64,000 nt of DNA, from assembly GCA_947627695.1 (NCBI GenBank), contig CANQXF010000004.1, positions 62,001-126,000 on the forward strand, in the 5' to 3' direction. The number at the start of each line of letters is the position of its first letter. Within the stretch, counting starts at the first letter, position 1. Under the pieces are notes generated by a model, which saw only the letters and a list, made by a program, of their open reading frames with translations, had not been told where the DNA came from and did not search any database. The DNA comes from an uncultured Ruminiclostridium sp. (lineage in GTDB: Bacteria > Bacillota > Clostridia > Oscillospirales > Ruminococcaceae). The translations under genes and the position numbers were made by a program. Of the stretch, positions 27,600-37,099 are shown in pieces.

Positions 27600-27960
27600 A
27601 AAAAATAAAATAAAAAAAGCGAGCGCAGCGAGAAATAAAATTTTCTAAGGAGAGTCTGAGAGGATTTCTTTTTTCAAAAGAAATCCTTTCAGAGGGCGTG
27701 AGCGACTGCGCAGCAGAGCGAGGGATTGGCAGTTAATAGTGTAAAGTGCAAAGTGAAAAGTTAAAATTGGGAGGAACCGTTTGTGGGCGGGGCGGGTGGG
27801 GCGCACCTGTGCAACTGGTCTGCACCACCCAAAAGTGAAAAGCTGTGCTACCTGCTCTCCAAAAGCACTGCTTCTCAAACCAAGCCCGTGAAAGTATTAC
27901 GGTAAACCCCATAATTCAATTAACTGTCAACTGTCAACTGTACACTGTCAACTGTTTATG
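27600..27960 (-). repeat. Repeat family B, copy B2 (minus orientation)
   Basis: Mirror of B1 on the far side of recF: GCGAGCGCAGCGAG end, GGATTTCTTT/AAAGAAATCC hairpin (about 27661-27690), internal sense heptads (27730-27765), core (about 27785-27835) and terminal reverse heptads to 27958. Confidence 0.85.
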
Positions 27961-27999
27961 ACATTATTCGTTCACATTCGACGAAAGGAATGAACGCTT

Positions 28000-28251
28000 A
28001 TGAAAACCTACCTCCACCTTGGCGCAGACGTAAACGTATTGTCAAACGAGCTTATCGGCATATTCGACATAGAGAAGACGACGGTGAAAAAGAGCGTCAA
28101 CGATTACCTCAGCCGCTGCCAGAAGGACGGAAGGATATATTACGTCAGCCTTGATATGCCAAAGAGCTTTGTGGTATGCGACGATTGCACTTTTATTACC
28201 AACGTTGCAGCATTGACCTTGAAAAAAAGAGGAAAAAATGAAAAAATTTAG
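28000..28251 (+). CDS. remB: DUF370 / RemB-like regulatory protein
   Basis: 83 residues. Sequence MKTYLHLGADVNVLSNELIG and DIEKTT match the DUF370/RemA-RemB family; the Bacillus homologue yaaB sits at the same place between recF and gyrB. RemA relatives are DNA-binding regulators of matrix and osmotic genes; function here is inferred. AAAGGA lies about 13 bases ahead of the ATG. Confidence 0.88.
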   Translation: MKTYLHLGADVNVLSNELIGIFDIEKTTVKKSVNDYLSRCQKDGRIYYVSLDMPKSFVVCDDCTFITNVAALTLKKRGKNEKI

Positions 28252-28295
28252 TGAATAGTGACAAAAAACATTTTTGATTATTGACATTTTGATTA

Positions 28296-28324
28296 TTGAC
28301 ATTCTGACGAGAGAATGATAAAAT
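28296..28324 (+). promoter_or_regulatory. Promoter of lipoprotein gene
   Basis: TTGACA at 28296-28301, a 17-bp spacer and TAAAAT at 28319-28324. Another TTGACA lies 15 bases upstream within a short direct repeat (GATTATTGACATT). Confidence 0.82.
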
Positions 28325-28359
28325 TCTTAACGTGAAAAAACAAACAGAGAGGATATATT

Positions 28360-28980
28360 ATGAGCAAGAAAATAATAGCAGCTACCGCCGCAGTATGCGC
28401 TTGTATAGCGATGTTCGCCACCGCCTGCGCAGGAAAGACGGAAAGCGTCGTATACGCACCAGGCACGTTCTCAGACGAAACCTATACAAATACCGTTCTT
28501 GGCGTAAAGGCAAATTTTAATTCAAGCGAGTGGAAAATAGCAGACGAGGATTATCTTGCAGAGATGAACGAAACCGACGGCGGCTCTGCCGAGGATCTGA
28601 AGAAGGCGCTTGAAGAAAACGATATGGTTTTTGAGTTTATGGCTACAAAGGAAAGCGGCACGAACGTCAGCGTTTCCTGCGTCGCAGGCACACTGATGAG
28701 CGAGGACAGATACGCAGAAGCGTCCATTCCCGGAATAAAGGAGGAAGCGGAAGCCAGCGGATATGAACTGGCGGACGAGGATATAAATAAATCCAAGGTC
28801 ACATTCGCAGGCACAGAGCATTCCTGCATAGACGCAAAGGTCGGTTACAGCGGAATGGAGATCTGGGAAAAGATGGTGATATTCAGAAAGGGACAGTATA
28901 TTTATATGTTCACTATAACCGCCCTCACCGAAAGCGAAGCAAATGAGATAGCGAATATGTTTGAACCGATAAACGGTTAA
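28360..28980 (+). CDS. Putative lipoprotein of unknown function
   Basis: 206 residues with a lipoprotein-type signal: KK start, hydrophobic core and lipobox ATAC (Cys23). The mature part has a mixed alpha/beta look with NTVLGVKANF near the start and a C-terminal ITALTESEANEIANMF helix, a pattern common in clostridial lipoproteins of about 200 residues. AGAGGA precedes the ATG. It has its own promoter and terminator, between remB and gyrB. I do not recognise the family. Confidence 0.78.
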   Translation: MSKKIIAATAAVCACIAMFATACAGKTESVVYAPGTFSDETYTNTVLGVKANFNSSEWKIADEDYLAEMNETDGGSAEDLKKALEENDMVFEFMATKESGTNVSVSCVAGTLMSEDRYAEASIPGIKEEAEASGYELADEDINKSKVTFAGTEHSCIDAKVGYSGMEIWEKMVIFRKGQYIYMFTITALTESEANEIANMFEPING

Positions 28981-29004
28981 ACACGATAAATAAACTTACA
29001 ACAG

Positions 29005-29067
29005 AACCGTTGTTCTTTCTCGTTCCCTGATAAAAGGGAGTGAGTATGAATAACGGTTTTTCTTTTT
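29005..29067 (+). terminator. Long-stem terminator after lipoprotein gene
   Basis: AACCGTT (29005-29011) pairs with AACGGTT (29052-29058), and an inner stem CTCGTTCCCT pairs with AGGGAGTGAG; a T-rich tail follows. The 29070-29229 stretch beyond it holds nothing I can identify. Confidence 0.75.
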
Positions 29068-29229
29068 GCACAATTTTACATCATTATCCAACGCATATTT
29101 ATTCCGCTTGTGAACTAAACCTTTCGCCTGCACAAACAAGGTCAGAGCCCTCCCGTCGCAGGTAATAAAATCTCCCCTGCAAAAATGAAAAAAAGCCCTT
29201 TCCAACAAGGATAAACCCCCTCAAAATAC

Positions 29230-29258
29230 TTGAAATATTTCTCAAAATATGTTATAAT
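29230..29258 (+). promoter_or_regulatory. gyrB promoter
   Basis: TTGAAA at 29230-29235, a 17-bp spacer and TATAAT at 29253-29258; the leader to the gyrB start is about 75 bases. Confidence 0.85.
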
Positions 29259-29340
29259 CAATATACTATATTTAATATATATCCGCTTGAATGAAACAAG
29301 CTGTTTTTCCAATAAAAAAAGAAAAAGGAAAGGAATCGAA

Positions 29341-31332
29341 ATGGCAGACGAGATAACGAAGGTAGAACACGGCTACGACGCCGAGGATATACAGGTATTG
29401 GAAGGACTGGAGGCGGTGCGCAAGCGCCCCGGTATGTACATCGGCTCCACAGGACCCAGCGGTCTGCACCACCTGGTTTACGAGATAGTGGACAACGCCA
29501 TTGACGAGGCGCTGGCAGGCTACTGCACGAAGATAGACGTTAAGATACTCCCCGACAATATCATACAGGTCAGCGACAACGGCAGAGGTATCCCCACGGG
29601 CATTCACCCCAAAGAGGGAATAAGCGCCGCCACGGTGGTCTATACTATCCTTCACGCAGGTGGAAAGTTCGGCGGCGGCGGATATAAGGTTTCGGGCGGA
29701 CTTCACGGCGTTGGCGCCAGCGTTGTAAACGCCTTGTCCGAGTGGCTGGAGCTTACCGTTTACGACGGAAAGGACGTGCATTTCCAGCGTTTCGACAGAG
29801 GAAGCTACTCCGAACCCCTGAAAGTTATCGGCAAGACCGACAAAACAGGCACCACTGTAAAATTCAAGGCGGACGGACAGATATTCCACGACCTTAATTA
29901 TGACTATAACATTCTCCTCGACCGTATGAGGGAGCAGGCGTTCCTTAACGGGGGAATACAGATAGATCTTACCGACCTGCGTGACCCTGACGACATAAAG
30001 GGAGAAACGCTGAAATATGACGGCGGTATCGTTGAGTACGTTGACTGGCTCCAGGAGAAAAGGGGAGCAGAGCGCCTGCACCCCGATATAATCTACCTTA
30101 AAGACACCGTTGACGACATAATGGTGGAGGTGGCGTTCCAATACAACACCGACTTCAACAGCGAGGCATTCCGTTCATTCGCTAACAATATCCACACCGT
30201 TGACGGCGGTACTCACGAGCTTGCTTTTAAGCGCGGACTCAACAAGGTGGTAAACGACTTTGTAAAGGCGTATAAGGAAAAAGAGGCGGCTAATTCCCGC
30301 AAGAAAACTGCCAAGAAAAAGGACGACGACAAGAAAGAGGAATTTGTCGCTCTCAGCGGCGAGGCTATAAGAGAAGCGATAAACGCAGTCATCTCCGTCA
30401 AGCTCCCCGAGTGTGAATTTGAGGGACAGACCAAGGGCAAGCTGGGAAATCCCGAAGTAGGACCCGCCGTGTACAAGGTGGTAAGCGAAAAGCTCACATA
30501 TTATTTTGAGGAACACCCCGATACTGCACAAGCGATAGTTATAAAGTCAATAAACGGTCAGGCCGCCCGCGACGCCGCCAAGAAGGCTATGGAGGCAAAG
30601 AGAAAGTCCGCCTCCGACGGCACAGGACTGCCGGGCAAGCTGTCCGACTGCTACGAAAGGGACATCACCAAGACCGAGATATATATAGTAGAGGGAGATT
30701 CCGCAGGCGGCTCCGCAAAGCAGGGCAGGGACAGCAAGTATCAGGCTATCCTCCCTCTCTGGGGAAAAATGCTGAACGTGGAAAAAGCCCGCGTTGACAA
30801 GGTATACAACAACGAAAAGCTGACCCCTGTGGTAAAGGCGCTTGGCACGGGACTTGGCGACGAGTTCGACATAACCAAGCTGCGCTACGGCAGAGTTGTT
30901 ATAATGGCAGATGCCGACGTTGACGGCGCGCATATCAGAACGCTGCTGCTCACCTTCTTCTTCCGCTTTATGCGCCCGCTTATCGAGGAGGGCCACGTTT
31001 ACCTTGCTCAGCCGCCTTTGTTTAAGGTGAGCAGGGGGAAAAAGATAAGATATGCTTTCTCTGACGAGGAACGGGATATGTATATCAAGGAGCTTCAGGG
31101 CGATACCAACGCCAAGGTTGAGGTACAGCGGTACAAGGGTCTTGGTGAGATGGACCCCGATCAGCTGTGGGAGACCACTATGGACCCCGCTTCCCGCACG
31201 ATGCTTCAGGTAACTTTGGAGGACGCGGCGAAGGCGGATCTTACCTTCTCCATTCTTATGGGGGATAAGGTGGAGCCGAGGAGAGAGTTTATTGAGACGA
31301 ATGCGCAGTATGTGCAGAACCTTGACATATAA
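29341..31332 (+). CDS. gyrB: DNA gyrase subunit B
   Basis: 663 residues. GHKL ATPase domain (IVDNAIDEALAG, VSDNGRGIP, GLHGVGASVVNALS), transducer, TOPRIM domain with EGDSAGGSAKQGR and the later DADVDGAHIRTL, and the tail NAQYVQNLDI. It is the ATPase half of gyrase, which introduces negative supercoils. A Lys-rich insertion (KKTAKKKDDDKKEE, about 320-337) lies in the transducer region. The ATG at 29341 follows AAAGGAAAGGA; the frame continues upstream without a better start. Confidence 0.98.
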   Translation: MADEITKVEHGYDAEDIQVLEGLEAVRKRPGMYIGSTGPSGLHHLVYEIVDNAIDEALAGYCTKIDVKILPDNIIQVSDNGRGIPTGIHPKEGISAATVVYTILHAGGKFGGGGYKVSGGLHGVGASVVNALSEWLELTVYDGKDVHFQRFDRGSYSEPLKVIGKTDKTGTTVKFKADGQIFHDLNYDYNILLDRMREQAFLNGGIQIDLTDLRDPDDIKGETLKYDGGIVEYVDWLQEKRGAERLHPDIIYLKDTVDDIMVEVAFQYNTDFNSEAFRSFANNIHTVDGGTHELAFKRGLNKVVNDFVKAYKEKEAANSRKKTAKKKDDDKKEEFVALSGEAIREAINAVISVKLPECEFEGQTKGKLGNPEVGPAVYKVVSEKLTYYFEEHPDTAQAIVIKSINGQAARDAAKKAMEAKRKSASDGTGLPGKLSDCYERDITKTEIYIVEGDSAGGSAKQGRDSKYQAILPLWGKMLNVEKARVDKVYNNEKLTPVVKALGTGLGDEFDITKLRYGRVVIMADADVDGAHIRTLLLTFFFRFMRPLIEEGHVYLAQPPLFKVSRGKKIRYAFSDEERDMYIKELQGDTNAKVEVQRYKGLGEMDPDQLWETTMDPASRTMLQVTLEDAAKADLTFSILMGDKVEPRREFIETNAQYVQNLDI

Positions 31333-31334
31333 AC

Positions 31335-31866
31335 AGTGTACAGTGCAGAATACACAGTACACAATAAAATTTGAAATTTTTTGGTTTTTGCGCTTGATAA
31401 GGCAGTGTTGAAATTTTGGAAAATGTGTACCTTTTTGTTTAATTTTTATGTCTGCCTAATCGGGTGATGTTGGTAACGGTTTTGCACGGTACCGTGCGGT
31501 TGTGGCGCTGCCACACCGCTTAAAACCGCCTTTTTCGGAAAAGGCGGTTTTAAGAATTCCGGAAAAACTTTATTTTTAGCCTACCCTGCTAAATTCGCCT
31601 GCTCGACTTCTTCTTAATCTGCTGATTATAGCGTTCGCAATTGCGAGGTTTGGTCCCGCGCCCCTGCGGGTCGCTATCACAGGCGGGCAACGTGCGGCAC
31701 GGCGTTGTGCGGTCAGGGAAGGTTATTTACCAATGTTGTTTAATGGGAAAAGTTGTGAGTTGACTTTCACTTTTGTGTTGTGGATACCAGTTTCACTTCT
31801 GCGTCCCACCCGCTGTTTGCGGCTTCGCCGCAAAAACGCTTTCCCGCCCGCGGCCTTGCTCCTTCA
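31335..31866 (+). repeat. Repeat family A, copy A5
   Basis: Heptads (CAGTGTA, CAGTGCA, GAATACA, CAGTACA) right after the gyrB stop, then GCTTGATAAGGCAGTGTTG, GCACGGTACCGTGC (about 31484), the CTTAAAACCGCC hairpin (about 31519-31554), CCCGCGCCCCTGCGGG (about 31653) and the shared core. It ends at CCTTGCTCCTTCAA without a right heptad end. Confidence 0.85.
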
Positions 31867-31946
31867 AATTTAATTAAAATCATTCGTGCTTTTTTGAAAG
31901 AAAGCTCTGAAACATCACAAAATAATAACGAAAAGAGGACACAAAA

Positions 31947-32129
31947 ATGGATTTCGACATCAAAGCTATCGCAAAAAGCGTAATCGACAAGCTGGACGAA
32001 CAGCAGATAATGGAATTTCTCAAGAAGTTCGCAGACAAGGAAACACTGGAACAGGTAAAGGACAAGATAGGCGATAAGGGCGGCAATATCCTTGACGCCG
32101 CAAAGAACCTTTTTGGCGGAAATAAGTAA
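31947..32129 (+). CDS. Small helical protein of unknown function
   Basis: 60 residues, mostly charged amphipathic helix (KSVIDKLDEQQIMEFLKKFA), then a Gly-rich segment and AAKNLFGGNK. AGAGGA lies 9 bases before the ATG. No membrane segment or metal motif. It precedes two membrane-protein genes on the same strand, with C1 and a short gap between. Unrecognised. Confidence 0.65.
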   Translation: MDFDIKAIAKSVIDKLDEQQIMEFLKKFADKETLEQVKDKIGDKGGNILDAAKNLFGGNK

Positions 32130-32151
32130 GTAATACATATTGCACAATATG

Positions 32152-32242
32152 TCCAATATTGCGGTATTGCGAAGCAATATGATTTTCCTTTAGGGAAAAT
32201 CAAGCAATGTTGGATCGTATTTCCGCCTTTGGCGGAAATACT
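32152..32242 (+). repeat. Repeat family C, copy C1
   Basis: Outer arms TCCAATATTGC / GCAATGTTGGA enclose two inner hairpins (TTGCGAAGCAA and GATTTTCCTTTAGGGAAAATC), followed by ATTTCCGCCTTTGGCGGAAAT. The predicted shape is a multi-branched hairpin. Confidence 0.8.
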
Positions 32243-32293
32243 AGGGGCTTTCTTTCAAAAGAGCACGGTCTGTTATTTTTCAGGAGGAACACT

Positions 32294-32689
32294 ATGAATT
32301 CCCACAAAAACAACGAGAAGATAATACAGCTTTTATCCGAGATGGAGCCTATCCGCGACGAGAGCGAAGAGGAGAAGAAAAAGCGGCTTGAGATGACGGC
32401 GAACGCTATCAAGAACGCCGAGGAAGAGGCGCCCTTTGCCTTTGCGAAAAGGATTGCGGGCGGGGTATGCGTTGCGCTGTGGGCGTTTGCCATAGTTGCG
32501 CTGGTGTTCGGATTTGGCGAGCTGGGCGTGCTGTTGCCGTTTATGCTCATATCGCTGGCGGTGGTATGCGGGCTTAACATTCCCGATTTCTGGAAAAAAG
32601 GGAAAATTATGGACATAGTGGTGGCGATAGCCGCCTGCGCCGCGTGCCTGATCTTTGCGGTGGGAATGATCATTGCGGGGTCGAGATAG
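32294..32689 (+). CDS. Small membrane protein of unknown function
   Basis: 131 residues. A charged N-terminal 50 residues rich in Glu/Lys (predicted coiled helix) are followed by three hydrophobic segments (about 55-75, 77-95 and 105-127). AGGAGG at 32282-32287 fixes the ATG at 32294. No family recognised. A deletion derivative of repeat A (D4) separates it from the next gene. Confidence 0.75.
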   Translation: MNSHKNNEKIIQLLSEMEPIRDESEEEKKKRLEMTANAIKNAEEEAPFAFAKRIAGGVCVALWAFAIVALVFGFGELGVLLPFMLISLAVVCGLNIPDFWKKGKIMDIVVAIAACAACLIFAVGMIIAGSR

Positions 32690-32890
32690 CAGTTGACAGT
32701 GTACAGTGCAAAGTGCAAAGTTTTGGAGTTTTTCGGCGAAGCCGAAAAACGGATTTGAAATGGCTGGTGGGAAATTGATGTGCAGTACACAAAAGTGAAA
32801 GTCAATGCACGTCTACGCCTTATTAGGCGAAAAACACAAAAATCAAAATTTACTGTGTACTTTGCACTCTGCACTGTACACTGACAGTCG
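32690..32890. repeat. Heptad-bounded cassette D4, internal-deletion derivative of family A
   Basis: Sense heptads, the TTTTTCGGCGAAGCCGAAAAA-type hairpin and GGATTTGAAATGGCTGGTGGGA as in A, then directly the reversed core end CACAAAAGTGAAAGTCAA and a GCCTTATTAGGCGAAAAAC left-end segment, closed by reverse heptads (32860-32882). The A middle (about 300 bases) is absent. Confidence 0.75.
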
Positions 32891-32898
32891 GAGTAACC

Positions 32899-33495
32899 AT
32901 GGAAACTATCACCATAAAATACGACAACACCAACGAAGAAATAGAGACCGCCTACAAGCTGTTTCTCCGCAAATACACGCTGAAAAGGAATATCATCTTC
33001 ACAGTGGTCTACGTTATAGCCGCAGTTCTGGGCTTTGACCTGATACTGAAAAACAGCGGCAGTATGGCGGGGTATATCCTGTTCGTGCTGGGTCTGGGAA
33101 TGGCTATTTCCGTATGGGCAAGACCCTACTACGCACGAAAAAAGCTGATGAAGACGCTGGACAGCCTTGGCGGGGAAACCTACACCGCCGAGTTTGCGCA
33201 AAGCCATATCACGGTGGACACCGAGATACTGCCTGACGAGCAGACAGAAACGGTTGCGATAACAAGCAAGGGGATAATCCCTGTGGGCGAAGACGTGGAG
33301 ATACCGCCCGAGCAGGAGATAAAGCATGATAAGACGAAGATAGAGCTTGCCTCAAACACGCTGGACTCTATGGAAACGGAGGAGATGTTCCTGCTGTTTC
33401 TCAATCGGTCGCTTATTTATATATTTCCCAAGAGGTGTTTGACAGATGAGCAGGCAGGTGCGTTAAAAGCGTATTTTGAGGATAAAAACATATAG
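32899..33495 (+). CDS. YcxB-like membrane protein
   Basis: 198 residues. Two membrane helices (about 33-50 and 57-74) follow a cytoplasmic N-terminal ITIKYDNTNEEIETAYK segment; the C-terminal domain contains ELASNTLDSMETEEMFLLF and FPKRCLTDEQAGALKAYF, the pattern of YcxB-like proteins. Function of the family is not established. The ATG follows CGGAG. Confidence 0.75.
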   Translation: METITIKYDNTNEEIETAYKLFLRKYTLKRNIIFTVVYVIAAVLGFDLILKNSGSMAGYILFVLGLGMAISVWARPYYARKKLMKTLDSLGGETYTAEFAQSHITVDTEILPDEQTETVAITSKGIIPVGEDVEIPPEQEIKHDKTKIELASNTLDSMETEEMFLLFLNRSLIYIFPKRCLTDEQAGALKAYFEDKNI

Positions 33496-33838
33496 ACAGT
33501 TGACAGTTGACAGTTAATTGAATTTATTAGGTTTACCGTGATACTTGCACGGTCTTGGTTTAGAAAGCGGTGCATTTGGAGAACGGGTATCACAGCTTTT
33601 CACTTTTGTGTTGTGCAGACCAGCTTCACGCCAGCGCCCCACCCTCCCGCCCCCAAACACTTCCTCTCAATACATTTCCAAAGTTTACCATTTAACTTTT
33701 TTCTTTCCCGCCTCCCCGCTGTTGCCCTTGCGGTCAATACGCTCCCGCCCTCTGAAAGGATTTCTTTTGAGAAAAGAAATCCTCTCAGGCTCTCCTTAGA
33801 AAATTTTTTCTACTCGCTAACGCTCGCTTTTATTTTTT
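33494..33838 (+). repeat. Repeat family B, copy B3
   Basis: Sense heptads after the YcxB-like stop, GTTTACCGTGATACTTGCAC, the shared core (about 33600-33655) and the GGATTTCTTTTG/AAAAGAAATCC hairpin (about 33758-33783). The end is the CTCGCTAACGCTCGC variant. The internal reverse heptads are missing in this copy. It stops before the gyrA ribosome site. Confidence 0.82.
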
Positions 33839-33871
33839 TAATTATAAATTGTAATACAAAGGAGTACCCTT

Positions 33872-36517
33872 ATGCCCGACGAAACCAACGAAAATATTTC
33901 CACGGAAAAGCTCATTCAAGTGGATATCGACAGCGAAATGCGAAAATCCTTCCTGGACTATTCCATGTCCGTTATCGTACAGCGCGCTCTGCCCGACGTG
34001 CGTGACGGATTTAAACCCGTTCACCGCCGTATAATCTATACGATGAACGAGTCCAATAATACTTACGAGAACCCTTACCGCAAATGCGCCTACACCGTAG
34101 GCGAGGTGCTGGGTAAGTATCACCCTCACGGCGACTCCTCAGTTTACGACGCTATGGTGCGTCTGGCGCAGGATTTCAGCCTGAGATACCCCCTTGTGGA
34201 CGGACACGGAAACTTCGGCTCCGCGGACGGCGACGCCCCTGCCGCTTATCGTTATACCGAGGCGAGAATGAGCAAGCTCGCGGGGGAAATGGTGGCGGAT
34301 ATCAACAAGAATACCGTTGATTTCGGCACGAACTATGACGATAAGATACCCGAACCCACAGTCCTGCCCAGCCGCTTCCCAAATCTTCTGGTGAACGGAA
34401 GTGTGGGAATTGCGGTGGGAATGGCGACAAATATCCCGCCTCACAATCTCCGTGAGGTGATAGATGCGATAAATTTAGTGATAGACGACCCGGACGTGCC
34501 CGTTCAGGACTTAATGTCTGTGATACAGGGTCCCGACTTCCCCACGGGGGGAATAATCATGGGCAGGGCGGGGATAAGGAGCGCGTATCTGACAGGACGC
34601 GGCAAGCTCATTCTCCGCGGCAGGGCGGAGATAGTGGAGGAAAAGACCCACACCCGCATAGTTATCACCGAGCTTCCTTATATGGTGATAAGAAAGCGCC
34701 TTATGGAAAATATCGGCGCACTGATGAACGAAAAGCGTATCGAGGGTATCTCCGCCCTGCGTGACGAAACCGACCGCAAAGGTATGAAGATAGTTATCGA
34801 GCTGAAGCGTGACGCCAACGCCAACGTGGTACTGAACAAGCTGTACAACTACACCCAGCTTCAGGACACGGTGGGAGTTATCATGCTGGCGCTGGTGAAC
34901 GGCGAGCCGAAGATACTCAACCTGAAAGAGCTTATCACCAATTACATCGACTTCCAGAAGGACGTAGTCCGCCGCAGGACAGCCTTTGACCTTGACAAAG
35001 CCAAGGACAGGGCGCACCTGCTGCAAGGCTTTATGCTAGCTATTGACAATATTGACGAGGTGATAGCCATACTTCGTTCCAGCAAGACCGAGCAGGAGGG
35101 CAAGGAGCGCCTGATGGAGCGCTTCAAGGAGGCTGACCTTTCCAACCTGCTCCACAGAGCTATGGGCGAGCAGTACGCAGACATACAGTTTGAACATACC
35201 ATAGGCTTGTCCTCGGCGCAGGCGGACGCTATTGTGAAGATGCGTTTAGGACAGCTGACAGGCTTGGAGCGTGAGAAGATAGAGGGCGAGCTTGCGGAGC
35301 TGATGAACAGGATAAAGGACTATATGTTCATTCTCTCCGACGAAAAGCGTGTTCTTGAGGTAATCTCCTCCGAGCTTGAGGTCATAAAGAAGAAATACGG
35401 CGACGAGCGCCGCACCTCTATCGAGGACGTAAGCGGGGAAGTGGACATTGAGGACCTTATCCCTGTGGAGGAAAGCGTCATCACCTTCACCAACATAGGC
35501 TACATCAAGCGTCAGTCAATGGAGGTATACAACCTGCAAAAGCGTGGCGGCAAGGGCGTTACGGGTATGAAACAGCGTGAAGAGGACTTTGTGGAGGACC
35601 TGTTCGTTGCCTCCAGCCACGACGATATCCTCTTTGTCACAAATATGGGGAATATGTACAAGCTGCGTTGTTACGAGATCCCCGTGGGCGGAAAGCAAAG
35701 CAGGGGAACCAACATTGTAAACCTGCTCCAGTTGTCCGAGGGCGAGCGTGTTGCCGCAATGATGAAGACCTCCGACTTCAGCGAGAGCAAGTATTTCATC
35801 TGCGTCACCAAGCAGGGCAAGATAAAGCGCACTCAGCTTTCCGAATACAAGAACCTGCGCAAGGGCGGACTTCGCGCCGTAGGGCTTGACGAGGGGGACG
35901 AGATAGCTGCCGCATTCCTCACCGAGGGCGACGCTCACATAATGGTTGCCACCAGGAACGGCGCGATAATCTGCTTCCTTGAATCCGACATACGCAAGAT
36001 GGGCAGGACTGCTCACGGCGTCAGGGCGATAAAGCTGAGGGACAATGACTACATCGTGGGTTCCTGCAAGGCGTACGACGAGAATATGACCCTGCTCACC
36101 GTCACCGACAAGGGTATGGGACGGCGCTGCGGTGTGACGGGCTACCGTGTACAGAAGCGCGGCGGTTACGGCATACTCAACTACAAGGTTAGTGAGGAGA
36201 AGGGCTACGTTTGCGGTATCAGGGCGCTTGGTCCTGACGACGACGTTATACTGATAAACACTGACGGTGTGATAATCCGTATTCGTGCCAACGATATAAG
36301 GGTTATGGGCAGGTACGCCACGGGCGTGCGTGTAATGCGGCTTTCAGGCGACAGCAAGGTGGTGGCGTTCACCCGCACCGAGCATGACGACAGCGCTGAG
36401 ACCGAGCAGGTGGAGCAGGCCAGTGAGGAGGAGATAAAGGCCGCCGAGCTGGAGGAGCAAGGCGAGGTCGTTGTGGAGGAAGAAGAGCCTGAAGAGGACG
36501 GCGAAAGCGAAGAATAA
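33872..36517 (+). CDS. gyrA: DNA gyrase subunit A
   Basis: 881 residues. Catalytic Tyr128 in AAYRYTEARMS; the quinolone-determining region GKYHPHGDSSVYDAMVR has Ser89 and Asp93 at positions matching E. coli Ser83 and Asp87, the susceptible-type residues. Six C-terminal beta-pinwheel blades include the GyrA box QKRGGKG. A tail of about 45 acidic residues (EEEEPEEDGESEE) follows. It cuts and reseals DNA with GyrB. AAAGGAG precedes the ATG. Confidence 0.98.
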   Translation: MPDETNENISTEKLIQVDIDSEMRKSFLDYSMSVIVQRALPDVRDGFKPVHRRIIYTMNESNNTYENPYRKCAYTVGEVLGKYHPHGDSSVYDAMVRLAQDFSLRYPLVDGHGNFGSADGDAPAAYRYTEARMSKLAGEMVADINKNTVDFGTNYDDKIPEPTVLPSRFPNLLVNGSVGIAVGMATNIPPHNLREVIDAINLVIDDPDVPVQDLMSVIQGPDFPTGGIIMGRAGIRSAYLTGRGKLILRGRAEIVEEKTHTRIVITELPYMVIRKRLMENIGALMNEKRIEGISALRDETDRKGMKIVIELKRDANANVVLNKLYNYTQLQDTVGVIMLALVNGEPKILNLKELITNYIDFQKDVVRRRTAFDLDKAKDRAHLLQGFMLAIDNIDEVIAILRSSKTEQEGKERLMERFKEADLSNLLHRAMGEQYADIQFEHTIGLSSAQADAIVKMRLGQLTGLEREKIEGELAELMNRIKDYMFILSDEKRVLEVISSELEVIKKKYGDERRTSIEDVSGEVDIEDLIPVEESVITFTNIGYIKRQSMEVYNLQKRGGKGVTGMKQREEDFVEDLFVASSHDDILFVTNMGNMYKLRCYEIPVGGKQSRGTNIVNLLQLSEGERVAAMMKTSDFSESKYFICVTKQGKIKRTQLSEYKNLRKGGLRAVGLDEGDEIAAAFLTEGDAHIMVATRNGAIICFLESDIRKMGRTAHGVRAIKLRDNDYIVGSCKAYDENMTLLTVTDKGMGRRCGVTGYRVQKRGGYGILNYKVSEEKGYVCGIRALGPDDDVILINTDGVIIRIRANDIRVMGRYATGVRVMRLSGDSKVVAFTRTEHDDSAETEQVEQASEEEIKAAELEEQGEVVVEEEEPEEDGESEE

Positions 36518-36547
36518 TAAAAAAGAAAAGCGCCGTAAGGCGACCAG

Positions 36548-36631
36548 TGTTTGCTTGCGCAAACACGATCCAACATTGCTTGAATTGCCCTAAAGGCAAT
36601 TCATTTTGCTTCGCAAAACCGCAATATTGGA
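36548..36631 (-). repeat. Repeat family C, copy C2
   Basis: TGTTTGCTTGCGCAAACA hairpin, then TCCAACATTGC / GCAATATTGGA arms enclosing GAATTGCCCTAAAGGCAATTC and TTTTGCTTCGCAAAA. It lies just after gyrA. Confidence 0.8.
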
Positions 36632-36635
36632 CAGT

Positions 36636-37078
36636 GATTTTCTAAGGAGGGTCTGGGAGGAATTTCTTTTTTCAAAAAGAAATCCTCCCAGAGCTTTTAG
36701 CGAATGCGCAGCAGAGCGAGGATAAGTAGTTGACAGTGTAAAGTGTATAGTTAATTTAATTATGGTGTTTATTGTTGTGCTTTCACTGTCTTGGTTTATA
36801 TGTGCTACTTTTGGTAAACGGTTAGCACAGCTTTTCACTTTTGTGTTGTGCAGACCAGTTTCACGCCAGCGCCCCACCCTCCCGCCCCCTAAGCCTTCCC
36901 TTTACCCATAACTTTTCACTTTGCACTTTACACTGTGCACTGCCACCCCCCCGCTGTTGCCCTTGCGGGCAATACGCTCCCGCCCTCTGAAAGGATTTCT
37001 TTTGAAAAAAGAAATCCTCTCAGGCTCTCCTTAGAAAATTTTATTTCTCGCTTCGCTCGCTTTATTTTCTTTATTTTT
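36636..37078 (+). repeat. Repeat family B, copy B4 with extra inverted half
   Basis: A reversed B end (TTTTCTAAGGAGGGTCTGGGAG, hairpin, about 36640-36720) abuts a full plus-orientation B copy: sense heptads 36727-36755, core about 36838-36890, reverse heptads 36908-36942, hairpin about 36990-37025, CTCGCTTCGCTCGC end. It fills the gap to mnmG. Confidence 0.82.
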
Positions 37079-37099
37079 ATTTTATTTAGGAGCCCAACT

